Shown here piece by piece: positions 4,154-9,288 of a stretch of 9,288 nt of DNA; the stretch's first letter is position 1, and each line of letters opens with the position of its first letter. The stretch spans positions 1 through 9,288 of the forward strand of contig CANQHW010000040.1 of assembly GCA_947623855.1 (NCBI GenBank), written 5' to 3'. The DNA is from an uncultured Bacilli bacterium (lineage in GTDB: Bacteria; Bacillota_I; Bacilli_A; RF39; UBA660). Below the pieces are notes generated by a model. It saw only the letters and a program-made list of their open reading frames with translations. It did no database searches and was not told the origin of the DNA. A program made the position numbers and the translations under genes.

Positions 4154-4828
4154 ATGGACGTAAAATCCTTTAAATTCTACGACAATTATTATTTATTAAT
4201 AAAACTATTGCCAAGGATAGAACAAGAAAAAATATTGTTAGCAATAATTGAGTATATGTTTGATGGTAAAGAACCGAATTTTAAGGAAAATACGAGGTTA
4301 TATAGTGTTTGGGTAAATATATCTAGAGCATTAAGTACTAGTAAATCCCAGTCATTAAAAGTTCAAAAAAGATATACCGAAGAATATACCAAACCCTCTA
4401 CTGAGTACGCTACCAAAGAAGATACCAAAAAGCATACTGAAGATAAAACAAAAAGGGTTACAAATAATACTTTCTTATTTCTTATTTCTAATTTTATATT
4501 TTTAAAAGATAGGGGATTGTTAAGGGGGAAGATAGAAGAATGGTTAAAATATAAAGACGAGAGAAAAGAGTATTACAAAGAAACAGGTTTTAAAAGTCTG
4601 TTGTCTCAGATAGAAAAGAAAGTAAATAAGTATGGAGAACAACAAGTTATTGCTTTAATAGACGAATGTATGGCAAGCAATTATAAAGGTATTATTTGGG
4701 ATAGGCTTAAAAACAATCAAATAGGAGCAGAACCACCAGATTGGCTTAATAATCAATCAATTGAAAAAGAAGAAATGAGTGAAGAAGAACAAAAAGAATT
4801 AAATGATATGTTTAGGGAGTTTAGGTAG
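4154..4828 (+). CDS. Phage replication initiator-like protein (DUF6291 type)
   Basis: A 224-residue protein. The N-terminal domain (about 5-60: FKFYDNYYLLIKLLP, QEKILLAIIEYMFDG) matches the DUF6291 pattern of phage proteins near the origin. A threonine-rich linker (about 74-103) has Thr at every fourth residue. The C-terminal region (about 145-184) has a DnaD-like ending, with SLLSQIEKKVNKYGEQQV then YKGIIWDRL, similar to the YxGI tail of DnaD-domain replisome organisers. An acidic end follows (EKEEMSEEEQKELNDMF). It probably binds the origin and helps load the host helicase through DnaD/DnaI-type contacts; this is inferred from the family pattern and from the iterons inside the gene. The ribosome site AAAGGAA precedes the ATG. 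It opens the replication operon. Confidence 0.7.
   Translation: MDVKSFKFYDNYYLLIKLLPRIEQEKILLAIIEYMFDGKEPNFKENTRLYSVWVNISRALSTSKSQSLKVQKRYTEEYTKPSTEYATKEDTKKHTEDKTKRVTNNTFLFLISNFIFLKDRGLLRGKIEEWLKYKDERKEYYKETGFKSLLSQIEKKVNKYGEQQVIALIDECMASNYKGIIWDRLKNNQIGAEPPDWLNNQSIEKEEMSEEEQKELNDMFREFR
4375..4441 (+). repeat. Six 12-bp iterons inside the initiator gene, candidate origin
   Basis: The heptamer TACYRAR occurs six times at an exact 12-bp period: 4375 TACCGAA, 4387 TACCAAA, 4399 TACTGAG, 4411 TACCAAA, 4423 TACCAAA, 4435 TACTGAA. The codon before each Thr encodes Y, Y, S, A, D, H in turn, yet always ends in T, and every Thr codon is ACC or ACT. Conservation is therefore stronger in the DNA than in the peptide, as expected for binding sites. 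Lambda and many Firmicute phages also carry origin iterons inside the initiator gene. Confidence 0.7.
4461..4510 (+). other. A+T-rich stretch next to the iterons, candidate DNA unwinding element
   Basis: Only 6 of these 50 bases are G or C. The stretch contains the near-repeat TTTCTTATTTCTTATTTCT and begins about 20 bp after the last iteron. In the protein it encodes a run of hydrophobic residues (TFLFLISNFIFL). Iterons followed by an easily melted tract are the usual structure of a phage origin. It is inside coding sequence of a generally A+T-rich genome, so the assignment rests mainly on position. Confidence 0.5.
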
Positions 4829-4839
4829 AAAGGGAAGAT

Positions 4840-5238
4840 ATGTTTTTTAAAAATAAAAAAATTATAAAAGAACACAAAAGAAATGAACTTAGATTAATTG
4901 ACGAAATAAATGAAATAAAAAAAGAATACCTTATGTTACATAAAACTTTAGAGGAAACGACTAATAATCTGATAAATACTAAAGAAAAATTAAAAGCGAC
5001 TGAAGTATTGTGCGAGATTAAAGATTTAAAAATAACCAAGTTAGAAGAAAAAAATAAAAAGCTAGCTGGAAGTACTGGAGGGTTTAAAAGTAATTACACT
5101 AGAATCAAAAACAAAGTAAAAGAATTAGAAAGGGAAAACCGAGAATTAAAATATCGAGCTAAACCATTTAAAGCAAAAGACTTAGAATTATACCAACTTA
5201 CTGGAAGAAAGTTTGATAATGGTCAAAAGGTGGAGTAA
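4840..5238 (+). CDS. Coiled-coil phage protein, function unknown
   Basis: A 132-residue, highly charged protein. Residues 1-75 form a long predicted coiled coil (LIDEINEIKKEYLMLHKTL, then NLINTKEKLKATEVL). A Gly/Ser break follows (AGSTGG, 76-81), then a second helix (KVKELERENRELKYRA) and a basic C-terminus. No family is recognised. It lies 11 bp after the initiator gene with a ribosome site (AAAGGGAAG), and its stop codon overlaps the next start (TAATG). Position suggests a replication accessory or scaffold role, unproven. Confidence 0.7.
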   Translation: MFFKNKKIIKEHKRNELRLIDEINEIKKEYLMLHKTLEETTNNLINTKEKLKATEVLCEIKDLKITKLEEKNKKLAGSTGGFKSNYTRIKNKVKELERENRELKYRAKPFKAKDLELYQLTGRKFDNGQKVE

Positions 5239-5459
5239 TGGATAAGCCAAGTCAAAATAAGATACTCTTAAAACATTTTGAACAATTCGGAACAATAACT
5301 CCTTGGGAAGCAATAAAAGATTATGGGATTATAAGACTACCATCTAGAATATGTGAATTAAGAAAAATTTATAACATAAGTGATGAGTGGATAAAATTTA
5401 CAAATCGTTATGGTAACCCTGGTAAATATAAGAAATATAAATTAGAGGGTATCAAATGA
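5238..5459 (+). CDS. Small winged-helix DNA-binding protein
   Basis: A 73-residue protein with a winged-helix pattern common in phage replication regions: KILLKHFEQFGTITPWEAIK, DYGIIRLPSRICELRK (recognition helix about 31-43), then a wing and a basic tail (GNPGKYKKYKL). It probably binds DNA; its target is unknown. The start has AGGTGGAG upstream and overlaps the preceding stop; the end overlaps the next start by ATGA, so translation is coupled on both sides. Confidence 0.75.
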   Translation: MDKPSQNKILLKHFEQFGTITPWEAIKDYGIIRLPSRICELRKIYNISDEWIKFTNRYGNPGKYKKYKLEGIK

Positions 5460-5728
5460 ATATAACCAAAAAAGATTTAGAAAAATTAATCAATGCTTAT
5501 GGAGCAGACAAAGTAAGTGAGTTTTATATGTCGGGGTTGATTAATCTAAGTAAAAGAAATATTGATTACATGCTATCTAAGAAGAAAATTCAAGATAGAG
5601 GGGGAACTGGTTCAGTAAGTGATATGAAAAAATTTAAAGAAAAATATTTATATCCAGTATTGAGAAAGGAAGGAAAACAATGGAAGAAAAAAAATATAAC
5701 TTTGGAGAAAAGAAAGAAGAATACATAA
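5456..5728 (+). CDS. Hypothetical basic phage protein
   Basis: A 90-residue protein with helical stretches (KKDLEKLINAYGADKVSEFY, NLSKRNIDYMLSKKK) and a very basic C-terminus (KQWKKKNITLEKRKKNT). The family is not recognised. The start overlaps the upstream stop (ATGA) and has AGAGGG before it. The last 49 nt overlap the next gene in another frame, so the lysine-rich tail may be partly a by-product of that gene's A-rich start. Confidence 0.6.
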   Translation: MNITKKDLEKLINAYGADKVSEFYMSGLINLSKRNIDYMLSKKKIQDRGGTGSVSDMKKFKEKYLYPVLRKEGKQWKKKNITLEKRKKNT

Positions 5729-6402
5729 ATGGAAGTAAAATACCTGTTGAATTAATTACACCAAAATATAGAGAAGCTAAGAAAAAAGCAATTGAATTAT
5801 TAGAGAATGCAAAATACAAAGGTGTACTAGAAGAAAGTGATTTTTGGATTTTAGTAAATACTTATGCGAATAAAACGAAAGCAATGTATAGTGGTTTAAT
5901 TATTAGTCACGATGGATGTTTAAAAATTAATGATAAATTAGAGGACAAGTTAAAGTTTAAACCAAGTTGTATGACTTTGGATAAAAACGGATATGGGGAT
6001 TCGCTGGTTTATACATATTGCTGTGAAGAACAAGGACTTTATGAGGTAGGAGAAATATCAGCAAGAAATTGCAAAAACGATTATCCTTATGCAATGGCTT
6101 TAAAGAGATGCTTTGATAGAGTGGTTTTAAAAAATAGTAAAATTGCATATTCAGGTATTTATAGCGATAGCGAAGCGGACAGTTTTGTGAAGAATAATGA
6201 CGAAGTAAAAGAAGAATCTAAAAAAGAACTTAAAGCAAGTCCTAAACAAGTAGAAATATTAAGTGATATTTATAAAGGTGAAACACTTAGCAAATTATTA
6301 GAAGCTAATGGTATTGAAAAATTAGAAGATATGTCAATGACTAAAGCAGATGAATTAATCAAAAAAATAATGGCTAAGAAAGAAGGTGCAAAAAATGAAT
6401 AA
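5680..6402 (+). CDS. Candidate single-strand annealing protein (Rad52/Sak-like)
   Basis: A 240-residue protein. Residues ~25-165 hold the family signature: SGLIISHDGCLKINDKL, a basic strand region, YTYCCEEQGLYEVGE, and YPYAMALKRCFDRVV followed by SGIYSDSEAD. The aromatic-x3-LKR-x2-DRVVLK block resembles the Rad52/Sak-like and related phage annealing proteins, which coat resected ends and anneal them to complementary strands. After a charged linker (172-185) comes a helical C-terminal module (SPKQVEILSDIYKG to LIKKI) often attached to such proteins. A PD-(D/E)XK nuclease two genes downstream and an SSB further on support a phage recombination role. The ATG at 5680 has AAGGAAGG upstream. The exact family assignment is tentative. 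Confidence 0.55.
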   Translation: MEEKKYNFGEKKEEYINGSKIPVELITPKYREAKKKAIELLENAKYKGVLEESDFWILVNTYANKTKAMYSGLIISHDGCLKINDKLEDKLKFKPSCMTLDKNGYGDSLVYTYCCEEQGLYEVGEISARNCKNDYPYAMALKRCFDRVVLKNSKIAYSGIYSDSEADSFVKNNDEVKEESKKELKASPKQVEILSDIYKGETLSKLLEANGIEKLEDMSMTKADELIKKIMAKKEGAKNE

Positions 6403-6709
6403 TCTTATAATCTTACAAGAAGATAAATATGTTTTAGAAAACAGTGTTTCTAAGTCAATTGCAGATCTAGAAACCAAAATAAAAGAATTAACTAATAAAA
6501 GAGATGAATTAAAACAATTAATCTTAAATGAAATGGAATCTAAAAATATTTTAGGAGTTGAATCAGAAGAATTAAAAATAACATATACAGCTACATATGA
6601 TCGAGAAGATTTTAAAAAAGAAGATTTTAAAAAAGACTATAAGGACTTATACGACGAATATGTAAAAATGACACCAGTTAAATCAAGTATAAGGATAAAA
6701 GTAAAATGA
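6395..6709 (+). CDS. Conserved phage protein between annealing protein and nuclease
   Basis: A 104-residue protein with a coiled coil (about 20-52: IADLETKIKELTNKRDELK) and a C-terminal domain with ITYTATYDREDF, then DLYDEYVKMTPVKSSIRIKV, a pattern seen in many Firmicute phages beside recombination genes. It may regulate or accompany the nuclease; its function is not established. I chose the ATG at 6395 because AGAAGG lies 8 nt upstream; the GTG at 6386 is part of that ribosome site. A perfect 15-nt tandem duplication (6605-6619, 6620-6634) encodes EDFKK twice. The gene overlaps the previous one by 8 nt and the next by ATGA. Confidence 0.7.
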   Translation: MNNLIILQEDKYVLENSVSKSIADLETKIKELTNKRDELKQLILNEMESKNILGVESEELKITYTATYDREDFKKEDFKKDYKDLYDEYVKMTPVKSSIRIKVK

Positions 6710-7308
6710 TAGAAACTTGGGAAATAGCAGGGCATATCTTAGAATATTATGATGAAACACATCAGTATTTGATTGATGGTATATGCGTTCCATCAGTTAC
6801 ACAAATATTAAAAGTTAAATTCGGTAGCAAATATTCAGACGTAAGACAAGACGTATTAAACAGTGCAGCAGAAGAAGGAACACGAGTACATAAAGCTATT
6901 GAAAATTATGAAAAATTAAATGTTGAAGATATAACTTGTGAAGAATTAAGAAATTATAAATTTTTAAAAAAACAATATAAGTTTGAATGCTTAGATAATG
7001 AAGTTCCAATAATACTTTTTAAAGATGGTAAGCCAATAGCCGCTGGTCGTATAGATTTAGTTTTAGAGTTAGATAAAGAAATAGGTTTAGGAGATATAAA
7101 AAGAACAGCAGTATTTGATAAAGAATACACAGCATATCAATTAAACATTTATCGAATCGGATATAAACAAAGTTATGGTGTAGAAATAAAATTCTTAAAA
7201 GGATTACACCTAAGAAAAGATAAAAGAAAATTTTATAATTTACCAATTAATGAAGAAATGACATGGAACTTAATAAATGAATGTTTTAGAAAAGAGGTAG
7301 AAGAATGA
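6706..7308 (+). CDS. PD-(D/E)XK (RecB/Cas4-like) exonuclease
   Basis: A 200-residue nuclease with the motifs of the PDDEXK_1 superfamily in order: the N-terminal helix EEGTRVHKAIENYE (H62), GRIDLVLEL (D117), LGDIKRT (D130, K132) and QLNIYRIGY (Q145, Y149). The D-x12-D-x-K core with the downstream Q-x3-Y is typical of RecB-like and phage exonucleases. It would resect double-strand ends to make single strands for the annealing protein coded at 5680, as lambda exonuclease does for Beta. The start is ATGA-coupled with AAGGAT upstream and the stop is ATGA-coupled to the next gene. All catalytic residues appear present. Confidence 0.85.
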   Translation: MIETWEIAGHILEYYDETHQYLIDGICVPSVTQILKVKFGSKYSDVRQDVLNSAAEEGTRVHKAIENYEKLNVEDITCEELRNYKFLKKQYKFECLDNEVPIILFKDGKPIAAGRIDLVLELDKEIGLGDIKRTAVFDKEYTAYQLNIYRIGYKQSYGVEIKFLKGLHLRKDKRKFYNLPINEEMTWNLINECFRKEVEE

Positions 7309-7727
7309 ATATATTAGATATAATTTTATTTTTAATAAGTGCAGTAATAATTGTTGGAGCAATAGCTCTAATAGTATATGAAATTATAAAAAGAGATGGA
7401 GAAGCAGTTTTTGCAGTAATAGTTGTATCAATATTATCTCTAACTTTCACTTTATTTATTCCGCTTGTAGCTATTGATTTTGAAAGTGGTTCAACAGTAG
7501 GAACAATAACAAGTGTAGATAAAAGTTTTTGGGGATACACAAACGTCTATGTTAGAACAACAGCTAACAAAGAAGAAAAGTATTGTGTTGAGGATAATGG
7601 AATGGCTGAATTAGCAACAATAGTAATTGGTAAAGAAGTAAAAATATCTTATGACACAAGAGTAGGATTATATTCAACAGGAAGATGCCATAAAGCACCA
7701 ATTAAGTCAATTGAATTTATAAATTAG
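7305..7727 (+). CDS. Membrane-anchored protein of phage recombination region
   Basis: A 140-residue protein with two transmembrane helices (about 4-28 and 34-56) and a soluble C-terminal domain of ~80 residues rich in beta strands: GSTVGTITSVDKSFWGYTNV, then VRTTANKEEKYCV, IGKEVKISYD and STGRCHKAPIKSIE. Two cysteines (C94, C128) could pair if the domain faces outside. The domain has a small-barrel look with the repeated G-xx-V and V-x-I-x-Y pattern of phage-encoded membrane proteins of unknown role. It is ATGA-coupled to the nuclease, which is unexpected for a membrane protein. Function is unknown. Confidence 0.75.
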   Translation: MNILDIILFLISAVIIVGAIALIVYEIIKRDGEAVFAVIVVSILSLTFTLFIPLVAIDFESGSTVGTITSVDKSFWGYTNVYVRTTANKEEKYCVEDNGMAELATIVIGKEVKISYDTRVGLYSTGRCHKAPIKSIEFIN

Positions 7728-7736
7728 GTGGTATTT

Positions 7737-7895
7737 ATGAATGTTGGGAATATTGTGATGCTAAAAAATATATGGGAAGGTAAAAAAGGCATAATAACCA
7801 ATATTGCTAATGAATTATATACAGTATGTATATTTTTAAGCAACAACGAAGTTATATATGCCTTAGCTAATAAAAATGACATTTACTGGAACTAG
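7737..7895 (+). CDS. Small KOW-like hypothetical protein (52 aa)
   Basis: A 52-residue ORF with the opening MNVGNIVMLKNIWEGKKGII, which resembles a KOW-type strand-loop (VGNIV..G..G.I), followed by NELYTVCIF and an acidic/aromatic end. AGGTGG lies 5-10 nt before the ATG. Its last 20 nt overlap the next gene, which lacks a clear ribosome site of its own, so it may provide translational coupling. No family is established. Confidence 0.6.
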   Translation: MNVGNIVMLKNIWEGKKGIITNIANELYTVCIFLSNNEVIYALANKNDIYWN

Positions 7896-8370
7896 AATTG
7901 AATTACAACAAGCGATATTCAATTTAGATAAAGAGACTTTATACGACATAAAAATTGAAAAGCATAGAGACAAACGAGGATTACAAGCTAATAAATATGC
8001 ATGGAAATTAATGACGGAAATAGGTCGAAAAATGACTTTATCAAAAGAAGAAATTTATACAAGAATGCTAAGTGATTATGGAATGTTAAAAGAAGATGCA
8101 AAAGGTGAATGTATAGAGGGATATTTTGATATTGACGTAGATTTATTAGGAGTTGGTTCATATTGGAAATTTATTGAATATGTAACCATAAATAACGAAG
8201 CGAAAAAGAAATGCTACTTATTAAAAGGAAGTAGCGAATATAACTCAAAAGAAATGTATGATTTTATACAAGGAATTGAGCAAGAAGCGAAAGCTTTAGG
8301 AATAGAAACATTAAGTGAACGAGAACTTAGATTAATGATAGAAGAAATGGAGAAAGAGGAAAGATTATGA
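7876..8370 (+). CDS. NinB-like conserved phage protein
   Basis: A 164-residue protein with the motif HRDKRGLQANKYAWKLMTEI (30-49) and a later LKGSSEYNSKEMYDFIQGI (116-134) and EAKALGIETLSERELR. This is the conserved pattern of a Firmicute phage family whose KRSLxxNAYxW motif resembles NinB/recombination-mediator proteins. The variant KRGLQANKY has G in place of the usual S. NinB (lambda Orf) helps RecFOR-type loading of annealing proteins on SSB-coated DNA; a direct neighbour here is SSB. The function is inferred. The start has no clear ribosome site and overlaps the previous gene. Confidence 0.6.
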   Translation: MTFTGTRIELQQAIFNLDKETLYDIKIEKHRDKRGLQANKYAWKLMTEIGRKMTLSKEEIYTRMLSDYGMLKEDAKGECIEGYFDIDVDLLGVGSYWKFIEYVTINNEAKKKCYLLKGSSEYNSKEMYDFIQGIEQEAKALGIETLSERELRLMIEEMEKEERL

Positions 8371-8798
8371 ATAAAGTATTTTTAATAGGTAATGTGGTAA
8401 GAAAACCAGAAAATAGAGTAACAGCTAGTGGAGTGAGTTTTACTTCATTTACTCTAGCAGTAAATAGAAATTATAAAAAGGAAGATGGTTCAAAAGATAC
8501 AGATTTTATAAACTGTGTATCTTGGAGAAGTTTAGCTGATACGATTTATAAATATTGTGATAAAGGTAGTCGTATAAGTATAGAGGGAAGATTACAAACA
8601 AGAAGTTACGATCTACAAGATGGCACTAGAAAATATGTTACTGAAGTATTAGCCGAAAATATGGAGTTTTTAAATACAAAGAAAGAAACTACTGCAGAAA
8701 ACACTGCAGAGGTTACAGAGAATACTGCAGAGGTTGACTCTTACGAAGCATTAGGGCAAGGAATAGAATTATCTCCAGAAGATTATCCATTTGATTAG
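8367..8798 (+). CDS. ssb: Phage single-stranded DNA-binding protein
   Basis: A 143-residue SSB. The OB fold spans residues 1-103: MNKVFLIGNVVRKPENR, TSFTLAVNRNY, DFINCVSWRSLADTIYKY, GSRISIEGRLQTRSY and YVTEVLAENMEFL, with W53 and several aromatic residues of the ssDNA-binding face. A Thr/Glu-rich linker (104-125) with a short repeat follows, then an acidic tail (SPEDYPFD). It would bind phage ssDNA and recruit replication and recombination proteins. The tail ends PFD, with one residue after the normally terminal PF. ATGA-coupled to the NinB-like gene, with GAGGAAAG upstream. Confidence 0.95.
   Translation: MNKVFLIGNVVRKPENRVTASGVSFTSFTLAVNRNYKKEDGSKDTDFINCVSWRSLADTIYKYCDKGSRISIEGRLQTRSYDLQDGTRKYVTEVLAENMEFLNTKKETTAENTAEVTENTAEVDSYEALGQGIELSPEDYPFD
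8691..8735 (+). repeat. Short tandem repeat in the SSB linker
   Basis: ACTGCAGA occurs three times (8691, 8703, 8724). The last two belong to an imperfect 21-bp tandem unit starting ACTGCAGAGGTT (8703 and 8724), encoding TAEVTEN then TAEV. It changes linker length without shifting the frame and is probably a slippage product. Confidence 0.6.
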
Positions 8799-8806
8799 AG
8801 GTTTTT

Positions 8807-8992
8807 ATGATAAATAAAAATATTTTAGAAAAAGTAAAAAAAATGACTAACAGAGATAATTACATAGATATGGAGGAAATAATAGAAGACCTATTAATTG
8901 AAATAGAATATTTAAAAGATAAATTAAAAAATATTCAAGATGATTCCGATGATTCCGATTATTACGAAGATAATGTATTAGGGTTGCTATGA
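8807..8992 (+). CDS. Small acidic phage protein (61 aa)
   Basis: A 61-residue acidic protein: a helical N-terminal part (KNILEKVKKM), then DMEEIIEDLLIEIEYLKDKL, and a very acidic tail DDSDDSDYYEDN. A 9-bp tandem repeat (GATGATTCC at 8939 and 8948) encodes DDSDDS. The family is not firmly recognised, although short acidic proteins of this layout are frequent near phage ssb genes. AGAGG lies upstream of the ATG and its stop overlaps the next start (ATGA). Confidence 0.65.
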   Translation: MINKNILEKVKKMTNRDNYIDMEEIIEDLLIEIEYLKDKLKNIQDDSDDSDYYEDNVLGLL

Positions 8993-9288
8993 AAGACAGA
9001 GAAAAGCGACTTAAATATCTTATATATTTAGAAGCGGAAAAAATAAGATTAGCTAAAATTATGATAAAGCAATATAAGAAAGAATTAAAAAAAGCATTAG
9101 AAAACAAAAGGGTATGTTATTACAACAATAAAGCATACGATATAAAAATATTACTTAATAAAAATAATACTTTAACTGAATTTGAAAAGTGGCTTGAAAA
9201 TGAATTATTTAGTAAAACACAAATACATTTTCAATATTCGCTAGCATTAAGAAAATGTTTAGATAAATTACAAGAATTGAAAGAAGGT
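8989..9288 (+). CDS. Hypothetical protein, 3' end beyond window
   Basis: An open frame of 100 codons without a stop up to the window edge, starting with the ATG that overlaps the preceding TGA (ATGA). The N-terminal 40 residues are a basic helix (MKDREKRLKYLIYLEAEKIR, then MIKQYKKELKKAL). Later residues read LLNKNNTLTEFEKWLENELF. The translational coupling and continuous frame support a real gene in the same operon; no family is recognised. Confidence 0.65.
   Translation, partial: MKDREKRLKYLIYLEAEKIRLAKIMIKQYKKELKKALENKRVCYYNNKAYDIKILLNKNNTLTEFEKWLENELFSKTQIHFQYSLALRKCLDKLQELKEG

Noticed and set aside
4375..4441. The 12-bp repeats as a CRISPR array
   Set aside because: Units are too short, directly adjoining and within a coding gene, and no cas genes are present.
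7286..7540. Minus-strand ORF over the membrane-protein gene
   Set aside because: It is antisense to a gene with proper ribosome site and ATGA coupling, and has no recognisable features.
8847..9107. Minus-strand ORF near the right edge
   Set aside because: It is antisense to two coupled operon genes, an A/T-rich shadow frame.

Overview
The window is the left end and early region of a temperate phage (prophage) in an A+T-rich, low-GC Bacillota host, probably Clostridia- or Tissierellia-like. The evidence is the very A/T-rich codon use, strong AAAGGAG-type ribosome binding sites, near-consensus sigma-A promoters, and gene families typical of Firmicute siphovirus-type prophages. An integrative element sharing these early modules is less likely but cannot be excluded, because no structural genes fall in the window.

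Layout. (1) 1-146: the 3' part of a tRNA-Thr(GGT) gene with its terminator, then an 11-bp tandem repeat; this is the probable attachment region. (2) 147-2653, mostly minus strand: a tyrosine integrase, then a lysogeny cassette of XRE repressor (ImmR/CI-like), two small membrane proteins and a short ImmA-like metallopeptidase. Between integrase and peptidase, on the opposite strand, a complete small RNA gene is predicted (promoter 1457-1485, RNA about 1492-1577, intrinsic terminator). (3) 2653-2785: a genetic switch with divergent promoters and three copies of one dyad operator. (4) 2785-4066: plus-strand early genes (Cro-like regulator, small membrane proteins, an excisionase-like DNA-binding protein), with a minus-strand two-helix membrane gene carrying its own promoter set among them. 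(5) 4154-4828: a replication initiator-like gene containing six 12-bp iterons followed by a very A+T-rich stretch, a probable origin. (6) 4840-9288: a tightly overlapping replication/recombination operon with a coiled-coil protein, a winged-helix protein, a Rad52/Sak-like annealing protein candidate, a conserved small protein, a PD-(D/E)XK nuclease, a membrane protein, a NinB-like protein, SSB and small proteins; the last gene runs off the window.

How it fits together. Repressor and Cro-like protein compete at the three operators, and the peptidase would relieve repression by cutting the repressor, as in ICEBs1 ImmR/ImmA. The most striking observation is that the predicted small RNA has 17 nt of perfect complementarity to the leader of the excisionase-like gene, directly upstream of its Shine-Dalgarno sequence. 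It also has a second 8-nt perfect match between its terminator loop and a hairpin loop in the same leader, in the order that antiparallel pairing requires. I infer a lysogeny-side antisense RNA that blocks translation of an early or excision gene. I do not recognise this circuit from described phages.
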